The translations under genes were made by a program, and so were the position numbers. Positions 1-5,000 of a DNA stretch of 5,000 bases are shown one piece after another. The number at the start of each line of letters is the position of its first letter. The first letter of the stretch is position 1. The notes under the pieces are model-generated. The model had not been told where the DNA came from. It made no database searches and saw nothing but the letters and a program-made list of their open reading frames with translations. The stretch lies in NCBI GenBank assembly GCA_027066935.1, contig JAMOMX010000464.1, positions 1-5,000 of the forward strand, given 5' to 3'. This stretch comes from Sulfurimonas sp. GTDB taxonomy: Bacteria; Campylobacterota; Campylobacteria; Campylobacterales; Sulfurimonadaceae.

Positions 1-33
1 TAGTCAATTTGGTATTAAAATAAGTATAATTGG

Positions 34-47
34 AAAATACATGTAAA
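34..47. repeat. TACATGTA palindromic motif, left-flank copy
   Basis: The 8-bp palindrome TACATGTA lies at 38-45 inside the 14-mer AAAATACATGTAAA. The identical 14-mer recurs at 4765-4778 on the other side of the SIR2-Fic pair, and related copies lie at 4595-4604, 4627-4644 and 4831-4842. It is an operator-like or dispersed repeat of unknown role. This copy lies beyond the 3' end of the Fic gene. Confidence 0.6.
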
Positions 48-129
48 AGCAAGGCTACATCATGTCTGCTGTTTTAACCTATCTGGAAAATATGTTAGAT
101 TTTTGCTGTTTTTTCAACATATTTCTATT

Positions 130-180
130 ATATACCGAAATTTCTCTACTTTTTCGGTATATTTTCACTATATACTGAAC
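130..180. repeat. Inverted repeat plus third half-site beyond the Fic gene
   Basis: ATATACCGAAA (130-140) is followed after 11 bases by its exact reverse complement TTTCGGTATAT (152-162). A third, direct copy with 9 of 11 matches, ATATACTGAAC, lies at 170-180 and touches the Fic stop codon. The centres are about 22 and 18 bp apart, close to two helical turns, which would suit a DNA-binding protein. As RNA it could fold into an 11-bp hairpin after the Fic gene, but no run of U follows on the minus strand, so it is a poor intrinsic terminator. A weaker 9-bp inverted repeat (AAATATGTT 88-96, AACATATTT 116-124) lies beside it. The rest of 1-179 shows no supported gene. Confidence 0.55.
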
Positions 181-1247
181 TAAATACCTTTTTTCAGCAT
201 ATCAAACAGTGCTTTGTTAACAAAATATTTGCTTCTTCCTATTTTGATACTTTCTAAAAAACCAATATTTTCTAACTCTCTGAGATACTTAGATGCAGTG
301 TCTCTATGTAAGCCTAAGCTTACTATCAAAAACTCTATCTTGGTGTACGGGTGCATAAAAAGTATCTCTACTAAATCTTTGCTGTACATTTTGGGTAACT
401 TCTCTTTTATCTCCACCTTAGCTTTTTCCATAAGAGCTGCAATGCCGTTAATAAGCTCAATGGTTTCTAGTGAAGTCTGCTCCACGCCATCTAGCATATA
501 AAGTATCCACTCTTGCCAATTGTTTTTGGTTCGTACCTCTTGCAGGAGTCTATAGTAGTCTGCCTTATGCTGTGTAATATAGCGGCTTAAGTACAAAATA
601 GGAATATCTAGCAACTCACTAAGCACCAAGTAGAGTATGTTTAAAATTCGTCCTGTTCTACCGTTACCGTCGTAAAAAGGGTGAATGGACTCAAATTGGT
701 AATGAATAACTGCCATCTTGATGAGCGGGTCTATCTCATCTTTAGTGTTAATATACTCTTCGAGATTTGCCAACAAATCTTTTATGGTCTCTTCATCTTG
801 AGGCGGTGTAAAAATGACCTCTCCTGTGGCTACATTTTTTAAGACGGTTCCTGCTTGTTTGCGTATGCCCGCATCGTTATTTTCCAAAATAGACTGAATC
901 GTTACAATATGCTTTATGAGTAAGAGTTTGTGTTCTTGAACCAGAACGAACCCCTCTTTAAGCGCTTTGGCGTAGCGGTTCACCTCTTTGGTGGCTTGTG
1001 AAATATTTGAGCTATCAACTGTTGAAATATAGAGTTCATCATGCGTTGTGATGATATTTTCTATCTCTGAGCTATCTTTTGCCTCTTGCAAAATAAGAGT
1101 GTTTATGATGATATTTTCATTTGGTATGGTCTTGGCAACACCGTTTAAGTTTGCCAATGCACGACTAGTAGAGATAGACTTTTTGAGTATCTCTTTGGTT
1201 TCAAAGTCCATAGCTGGTGGGAGTTTTTTTAGGTTGGTTTTACTCAT
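180..1247 (-). CDS. Fic family protein adenylyltransferase, self-inhibited (class II) type, with C-terminal winged helix
   Basis: This is a complete 355-residue Fic protein, predicted to be cytoplasmic, which would transfer AMP from ATP to hydroxyl groups of target proteins. The catalytic motif is intact at residues 189-200, HPFYDGNGRTGR, with H189 as the catalytic base and the anion-binding GNGR. An N-terminal Fic_N-type region (about 8-70) holds the inhibitory motif SSEIEN (59-64), matching [S/T]xxxE[G/N]; its E63 is expected to block ATP gamma-phosphate binding, as in Shewanella SoFic. A flap segment VIFTPP lies at 144-149. Residues about 285-350 look like a winged helix (HRDTASKYLRELENIGF, then a KIGRSKYF wing). 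Length and order match the SoFic group. The ATG at 1247 has an AAAGGA ribosome site and overlaps the SIR2 gene by 8 bp, so the two are probably co-translated. The physiological target is unknown. Sampled GC (about 28-47%) is higher than in the SIR2 gene, so the two genes may have different histories. Confidence 0.95.
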   Translation of the reverse strand: MSKTNLKKLPPAMDFETKEILKKSISTSRALANLNGVAKTIPNENIIINTLILQEAKDSSEIENIITTHDELYISTVDSSNISQATKEVNRYAKALKEGFVLVQEHKLLLIKHIVTIQSILENNDAGIRKQAGTVLKNVATGEVIFTPPQDEETIKDLLANLEEYINTKDEIDPLIKMAVIHYQFESIHPFYDGNGRTGRILNILYLVLSELLDIPILYLSRYITQHKADYYRLLQEVRTKNNWQEWILYMLDGVEQTSLETIELINGIAALMEKAKVEIKEKLPKMYSKDLVEILFMHPYTKIEFLIVSLGLHRDTASKYLRELENIGFLESIKIGRSKYFVNKALFDMLKKGI

Positions 1248-4200
1248 AAATATCCTTTGATAATATCTTGATCAAAATCTTTTTTAATTCATCATCTGAA
1301 ATATTTTTATGATTTAATAAAATTAATTTTGTCGATAAAAAGATACTCTTATATGATGAATTTTCTAATAACTCCAATAATTTTATCAATTCACTTTTAT
1401 AATCTTTTAATATAGACTTATTGTTTATTAAAAAAGTAAATAAATCAATATAGGCACTTATGTTATCATCAAATTTTAATACATGAAAAATAGATAATAT
1501 AATTTGTATATTATTGGTTTTAATGAGAAATTCTACAAGTACATGTCTCGTTCCTTTTTTAAAATCAAATTTTCTTTGTAAACATAAATGTTTAAATGAA
1601 GATTCTAACGCATCTTTATACTTGCTAATATCAATTTTTTTGTCAAAGTCTTTACTAGTAATACCTTTATCTATTAACAATATTAGCCACTCTACAGGTT
1701 CTCTCGAGTACCCTGTGTTTATATGATGGTCTTCTATTTTTTCTACACCAAGATTCTTTTTATAAGCTTTATAGATAGCAATAATAGCATTTTGTATCTC
1801 TTCTGTATCTTGTTCAAGAGGATATTTTATCCTATCTGTACGATCAAAGAAATCTTCTTTTTCAAACTTGTTTTGTATATGAATAACTACTTTTTCTATG
1901 TCTTTATAGCTGTATCCTAAGATCTTAAAAAGGTATATTAATTCTGTAATGTTTTTACATGTAATATCTTCTCTATCTGTCTTGAGTAGTTGAAGAATCG
2001 TTTTGTTGCTGTTTTTAAAATTCAACTTCATATCGTATATACTGTCTATAAAATGAGCAAAAAGATCATCTACAACAATATCTTTATTTCTTGTATAGTC
2101 AACTTTATATTCAAGATATAGCTCTAATGTTTTTTCTAAACTATCTTTTATCTCATCATCAATTGTATTTTCTTTACTATAGTGCAAATATGCCATATGA
2201 AAAGCTTCTGAAAAATGCTCAATATTTTTAATATCAAACTGTATTAACTCATAAAATAGAGATAATATAAAAATATAATTTTCCCTATCTTTTGTTGATA
2301 AGGCCAAAACATAAAAAAGGTTTTTAAAATTGATTAAGCTTTCTTCTATATTTTTATTGGCAATATTTTCAAGAAATAGATCTTTTATATATTTCTTATC
2401 AAAACAAATTGCATATTTTTTATTTGCTGGATTATTAAAAAATTCGATGGTACTTTCTCGGATATCAGAACTTTTAGCATCTAATGCTATTCCTAAAATA
2501 ATCCAATTAGATAATCCTATTTCATCTTCTTCAACCTCAAAAAAGTATTTAAAATATAGTTTATTGGCTAGATTAATTGCTTTGTTAACTTGTTCTTCTC
2601 TAAATACTGGAAACTTATTTAAAATAATAAACTTCAAAAATCTAGAATAGTTTATATAAAATGAAACTCTATATAGAACCTTTTTATTCCATCCTCCCAA
2701 AAATTTTGGGTCACTCTTTAATAACTCCTCATAATTTTTTTCTAATGTCAAAATATAGTCTAAAAACGTTTGAACAAAACCTAAATGATGTATGTTTTTA
2801 AATAGCTTTTGATTGTATTTGTCCATCAAGTTATACAAGTCATTAGACATTTTGTAAGAGTCTGAATCACCATCATCTTTAGTCCGTAGAAAATGTAGTC
2901 TAAAATATTGAAGATATTTATCGATACTATCATTAAGTATACTCGACTCACATTTTTTGTAAGCTTGTGCATTATCACCTAGCATATAATCTGTAAAATA
3001 GCTTTCGTCAGAAAAAATCAACTGATTATAATATGGACTCTCTTTTTTAAATGACTTATCATATCCATTAAATAATCCGGTTGATCCATCGATTTTATGT
3101 TTATATGTTAATAGGTATTGTAGATTTTTATTTTCTATATCTGTTTGTTGAAGTAACTCAAGTATATCTTTTTGTTCAATACTTGAATGCATATAACCAA
3201 TACTTGAAATATTTGTTGATAAAATCAGTTTGGCAATATCTTGAAAATAGTTCTCTTGAAAATCTATATCACCTTCAATATTGTCCATTTCCTTTTTTAT
3301 TAATGAAAATATATTTAATTCATCTTTTGGATTGTTGTATGAATCTTTCTGGATTATATTGCTTATCCAAGGAAAACAAATTGTTTTTTCATTATTTTTT
3401 TCTAATGACTCTGCAACTTCATAATAATAAAACTCTAGGTAAACCCCCTCTAAAAATGCACTTATTAATTCTGGTGTAAAATACTCAAAATACTTCATAC
3501 GCTTTAAATCTTTTTTTAAAACATCTAATCGTTGCATGGAAGTATAGTTTTGAGAAGGAAACCCTTTTTTTATAAAATTCAAAGCTTCTATAAGGTAATT
3601 ATTTTCATCTTCTGTATTGGCTAAAACTTCACTTACAATTTCATCTTTTGTAAGAACTTTTACACTCTTTTTTTCAAAATGTATTCTTTCGCTTTCTGAA
3701 ATATCATCATGTAATATTACACTATGCTTTATGCTATTTTCATCTAAGATATTTTTAACCCAATACAATATTTTATTAAAATTTGGATCAGATAAACTAA
3801 ATCCTATAAACAATACTTTATATTTACTAAATACATATCGTATAAATGAGAGAATAAGTGGAAAGTTTTTATCATACTCATTATAGTCTTGCTCAGATAA
3901 AACTATATTTCCTCTATGTAAATCACCATGTGCTTTTACAAGTAAATTTTGTTTAGATTTTGATAAGGGAATTTTTTCATCACTATCTACAATATGGTAC
4001 TTTATATCAAGATTTTTATACCTCATGGCTTTTTCAAGTAAACTATCATAGTTTGTTGTCAGTATATGTTCAGGCTCTAAATCAAAGATTAACTTATGAA
4101 TTTCATGAAAATCATAATCTTTTGGAAATAGCTCTTTGACTTTATTTACCAAAGCTTCTTTAGAGTTATTATCTTGAAAAATTTGTGCTGTTTTTAAAAA

Positions 4201-4386
4201 ATCGACATCGTTTTTATGTTGCATATCTTCTGCAACCATTGCATCTATAAGAGTTTGCCAGGAAGGAAAACCTGTACCACCATTTATGTTGGCATAATTC
4301 TCTGAAATTCCTGCACCAACAAATATGACTAAGTTATTTTGTTCTTTCTCTTCATATAGAGATCTTAACTCAGAAAATACGTCCAT
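1240..4386 (-). CDS. SIR2-like (predicted NADase) protein with large uncharacterised C-terminal region; candidate anti-phage effector
   Basis: This is a complete 1048-residue protein. Residues about 15-270 form a SIR2-like domain: FVGAGIS (22-28) is the NAD-binding loop, FPSWQTL follows at 40-46, TTNYD (110-114) carries the expected catalytic N112, KAHGD (151-155) carries H153, and FIGFSLSDPN spans 193-202. The zinc-binding cysteine pairs of classical deacetylase sirtuins are not seen, as is usual for defence SIR2 domains that degrade NAD. Residues about 275-1048 match no family I recognise. They are rich in Leu, Ile, Lys and Glu with short amphipathic stretches, probably an all-helical scaffold, and show no clear membrane segment or signal peptide. 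Size and layout resemble the DSR1/DSR2 anti-phage proteins, where the helical part senses phage and the SIR2 part depletes NAD; that assignment is by architecture only. The ATG at 4386 follows GGAG with a 10-base gap. Composition is very AT-rich (12-35% GC in sampled lines), unlike the neighbouring metE, which suggests horizontal acquisition. Confidence 0.93.
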   Translation of the reverse strand: MDVFSELRSLYEEKEQNNLVIFVGAGISENYANINGGTGFPSWQTLIDAMVAEDMQHKNDVDFLKTAQIFQDNNSKEALVNKVKELFPKDYDFHEIHKLIFDLEPEHILTTNYDSLLEKAMRYKNLDIKYHIVDSDEKIPLSKSKQNLLVKAHGDLHRGNIVLSEQDYNEYDKNFPLILSFIRYVFSKYKVLFIGFSLSDPNFNKILYWVKNILDENSIKHSVILHDDISESERIHFEKKSVKVLTKDEIVSEVLANTEDENNYLIEALNFIKKGFPSQNYTSMQRLDVLKKDLKRMKYFEYFTPELISAFLEGVYLEFYYYEVAESLEKNNEKTICFPWISNIIQKDSYNNPKDELNIFSLIKKEMDNIEGDIDFQENYFQDIAKLILSTNISSIGYMHSSIEQKDILELLQQTDIENKNLQYLLTYKHKIDGSTGLFNGYDKSFKKESPYYNQLIFSDESYFTDYMLGDNAQAYKKCESSILNDSIDKYLQYFRLHFLRTKDDGDSDSYKMSNDLYNLMDKYNQKLFKNIHHLGFVQTFLDYILTLEKNYEELLKSDPKFLGGWNKKVLYRVSFYINYSRFLKFIILNKFPVFREEQVNKAINLANKLYFKYFFEVEEDEIGLSNWIILGIALDAKSSDIRESTIEFFNNPANKKYAICFDKKYIKDLFLENIANKNIEESLINFKNLFYVLALSTKDRENYIFILSLFYELIQFDIKNIEHFSEAFHMAYLHYSKENTIDDEIKDSLEKTLELYLEYKVDYTRNKDIVVDDLFAHFIDSIYDMKLNFKNSNKTILQLLKTDREDITCKNITELIYLFKILGYSYKDIEKVVIHIQNKFEKEDFFDRTDRIKYPLEQDTEEIQNAIIAIYKAYKKNLGVEKIEDHHINTGYSREPVEWLILLIDKGITSKDFDKKIDISKYKDALESSFKHLCLQRKFDFKKGTRHVLVEFLIKTNNIQIILSIFHVLKFDDNISAYIDLFTFLINNKSILKDYKSELIKLLELLENSSYKSIFLSTKLILLNHKNISDDELKKILIKILSKDIYE
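1253..1258 (-). promoter_or_regulatory. Ribosome binding site of the Fic gene, inside the SIR2 coding end
   Basis: On the minus strand AAAGGA ends 5 bases before the ATG at 1247. It lies within the last codons of the SIR2 gene, whose stop codon is at 1240-1242, past the Fic start. This supports the chosen Fic start and suggests that ribosomes finishing the SIR2 protein feed translation of Fic. Confidence 0.7.
1955..1964. repeat. TTACATGTAA motif copy inside the SIR2 gene
   Basis: The 10-bp palindrome TTACATGTAA occurs within the coding sequence, where it covers codons for a Thr-Cys-Lys stretch. It is the only full copy of the motif found in a gene here and may be fortuitous. Confidence 0.35.
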
Positions 4387-4396
4387 ACCCTACACA

Positions 4397-4400
4397 CTCC
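4397..4400 (-). promoter_or_regulatory. Probable ribosome binding site of the SIR2 gene
   Basis: On the minus strand GGAG lies 10 bases before the ATG at 4386, at the long end of the normal range. A nearer GGG (4388-4390) is too close to the ATG to act. No better start codon with a ribosome site is apparent, and the SIR2 domain begins about 15 residues in, as expected for a correct start. Confidence 0.5.
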
Positions 4401-4433
4401 AGACTCTATCAACCCAAACTATTTGAGAAGCTA

Positions 4434-4448
4434 TAAAGCATTGCTTTA
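4434..4448. promoter_or_regulatory. Operator-like palindrome upstream of the SIR2 gene
   Basis: TAAAGCA, one central base, then TGCTTTA make a perfect 7-1-7 palindrome centred about 55 bp before the SIR2 start codon. The position suits an operator over the promoter or early leader. The winged helix of the downstream Fic protein would be one candidate binder, but no binding is shown by sequence alone. Confidence 0.35.
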
Positions 4449-4594
4449 ATATTTCCCTACTACACTCACAATGAAGCTTTAAGTGTATTGCAAACCTTTA
4501 CACCCAGCCTCTAACTCAATATTTTAAAGTTAAAATCAGTTATTTTATCATTTTATTGCATAGTTGTAGTGGAATCACTATAAATTGGAGAAAA

Positions 4595-4604
4595 TTACAT
4601 GTAA
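4595..4604. repeat. TTACATGTAA palindromic motif copy
   Basis: This is a perfect 10-bp palindrome in the metE-SIR2 intergenic region, 36 bp from the next copy at 4631-4640. It is about 210 bp before the SIR2 start. Confidence 0.6.
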
Positions 4605-4626
4605 AAAGGGTTTCTAGTGTATGACA

Positions 4627-4644
4627 ACATTTACATGTAAATGT
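4627..4644. repeat. Longest copy of the motif: 18-bp perfect palindrome
   Basis: ACATTTACATGTAAATGT reads identically on both strands over all 18 bases, centred on the shared TACATGTA core. It is the strongest copy of the family in the window and the best candidate for a dimeric protein-binding site. Confidence 0.65.
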
Positions 4645-4764
4645 GCACTGCCCTTGTGTCTATGAAATTAAACACGTTCACAATGTCATTGTCTAAATAT
4701 CTTGTAGCTCTTTTCGTAGCAGTGCATTAATGAGTGTTTTGAAACGGCTAGGTTAATCACCTAT

Positions 4765-4778
4765 AAAATACATGTAAA
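4765..4778. repeat. AAAATACATGTAAA motif copy, identical to the left-flank copy
   Basis: This 14-mer is the same as 34-47, in the same orientation, so the SIR2-Fic pair lies between two identical direct repeats about 4.7 kb apart. Identity stops at the base on each side. Confidence 0.6.
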
Positions 4779-4800
4779 TTTCTACCCACACCTATTAACC

Positions 4801-4821
4801 CCGCCACCCACAAAAGGCGGC
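4801..4821 (-). terminator. GC-rich inverted repeat after metE, doubtful terminator
   Basis: CCGCC (4801-4805) and GGCGG (4816-4820) can pair across a 10-base loop. On the minus strand GCCGCC can also pair with GGTGGC (4803-4808) with one G-U pair and a 7-base loop. It begins 22 bases past the metE stop, the right place for a metE terminator, but no U-run follows on the minus strand, so intrinsic termination is uncertain. Confidence 0.3.
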
Positions 4822-4830
4822 ACGGCTTAT

Positions 4831-4842
4831 TTTACATGTAAA
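4831..4842. repeat. TTTACATGTAAA motif copy abutting the metE stop codon
   Basis: This 12-bp perfect palindrome ends exactly at the base before the metE stop codon (4843-4845). The placement directly behind a coding end shows that the motif is tied to gene borders rather than to promoters alone. Confidence 0.6.
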
Positions 4843-5000
4843 TTATTGTGCCAGTTTATCACGCACAATCTGCACGGCGCGTACCATATTGTTAAGGCTG
4901 GCGCGTACCTCATTCCACTTACGGGTTTTCAAGCCGCAGTCGGGGTTAATCCACAACTGCTCTTTAGGCAGCACTTCGAGCAGTTTTTCAATCTGCTCGA
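4843..5000 (-). CDS. metE: Cobalamin-independent methionine synthase (MetE), C-terminal 51 residues, cut by the window edge
   Basis: This is the 3' end of the gene for 5-methyltetrahydropteroyltriglutamate-homocysteine methyltransferase, the cytoplasmic zinc enzyme that makes methionine without vitamin B12. The visible tail contains WINPDCGLKTR followed by W and an ASLNNMVRA helix, which is the family's C-terminal signature. Its cysteine corresponds to the last zinc ligand (Cys726 in E. coli numbering). The frame is open to the window edge and ends in TAA at 4843-4845; the rest of the roughly 750-residue protein and its promoter lie outside. GC content is about 53% in sampled lines, far above the neighbouring SIR2 gene, so metE looks like native backbone and the SIR2-Fic pair like an accessory addition. 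Confidence 0.93.
   Translation of the reverse strand, partial: EQIEKLLEVLPKEQLWINPDCGLKTRKWNEVRASLNNMVRAVQIVRDKLAQ

Larger units (their letters stand above)
4387..4842. other. 456-bp intergenic region between metE and the SIR2-Fic pair
   Basis: No gene, tRNA or recognisable riboswitch is seen in this stretch. It holds four copies of the TACATGTA palindrome family, a GC-rich inverted repeat next to metE, a 7-1-7 palindrome near the SIR2 start, a 13-base palindrome ACAATGTCATTGT (4680-4692) and an 8-bp inverted pair TGCACTGC/GCAGTGCA (4644-4651 and 4719-4726). The promoter of the SIR2-Fic pair should lie here on the minus strand, but I could not identify a convincing -35/-10 pair. The TTTATAG at 4430-4436 (minus strand) is a possible -10 without a good -35. 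The length suggests that the pair is transcribed separately from metE. Confidence 0.6.

Noticed and set aside
62..178. Plus-strand 38-codon ORF with an AAGG ribosome-like site at 51-54, encoding a hydrophobic peptide
   Set aside because: It overlaps the inverted-repeat array, is dominated by Phe/Leu/Ile/Tyr codons expected from T-rich DNA, and resembles no known small protein or toxin. It is probably chance.
1224..1230. Seven-A run near the start of the Fic gene as a phase-variation tract
   Set aside because: Runs of this length are common in such AT-rich DNA and the frame is intact; nothing shows switching.
3081..3479. Plus-strand open frames antisense to the SIR2 and Fic genes, the longest 132 codons
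   Set aside because: They lie opposite genes with clear domain motifs, lack good ribosome sites and have compositions typical of shadow frames.
4621..4665. Plus-strand 14-codon ORF that could be a leader peptide
   Set aside because: No downstream plus-strand gene exists for it to regulate, and it runs through the 18-bp palindrome.
4644..4726. Possible small RNA formed by the TGCACTGC/GCAGTGCA pair
   Set aside because: The stem is only 8 bp with a 67-base loop, with no promoter or terminator around it. It is recorded in the intergenic entry only.
4387..4842. CRISPR array suggested by repeated TACATGTA units
   Set aside because: The units are 8-18 bp at irregular spacing (36, 136 and 64 bp), unlike CRISPR repeats and spacers.

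Overview
The window looks bacterial. Two complete minus-strand genes form a tight pair, and the 3' end of a third minus-strand gene enters from the right edge. The AT-rich background, short lysine/isoleucine/asparagine-rich proteins and a cobalamin-independent methionine synthase would fit a Campylobacterota relative (Sulfurimonas/Sulfurovum-like), but this is a guess from composition. An AT-rich gammaproteobacterium is not excluded.

Layout, right to left (the direction of transcription): the last 51 codons of metE (4843-5000) end next to a short palindrome. A 456-bp gene-free stretch (4387-4842) follows, carrying four copies of a TACATGTA-centred palindrome, a GC-rich inverted repeat and a 7-1-7 palindrome close to the next start codon. 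Then come a 1048-residue SIR2-like protein (1240-4386) and a 355-residue Fic protein (180-1247). The fic-type start codon lies inside the end of the SIR2 gene (8-bp overlap). To the left, 1-179 holds no convincing gene, but it has an 11-bp perfect inverted repeat with a third half-site and another TACATGTA copy.

The SIR2-Fic pair is the focus of the window. The SIR2-like domain has the residues expected of an NAD-consuming enzyme (VGAG loop, TTNYD, HGD, GFSLSDPN) joined to about 770 residues of unrecognised, probably helical sequence. This is the layout of anti-phage SIR2 proteins of the DSR type. The Fic partner has an intact AMPylation motif, an intact N-terminal inhibitory motif and a C-terminal winged helix. 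An NADase-like protein translationally coupled to an adenylyltransferase suggests a two-gene defence or toxin-antitoxin-like module in which Fic could modify, restrain or complement the SIR2 protein. That functional link is inference.

Base composition changes sharply between genes: sampled lines give roughly 53% GC in metE, 28-47% in the Fic gene and 12-35% in the SIR2 gene. This fits an accessory module placed beside a conserved housekeeping gene.
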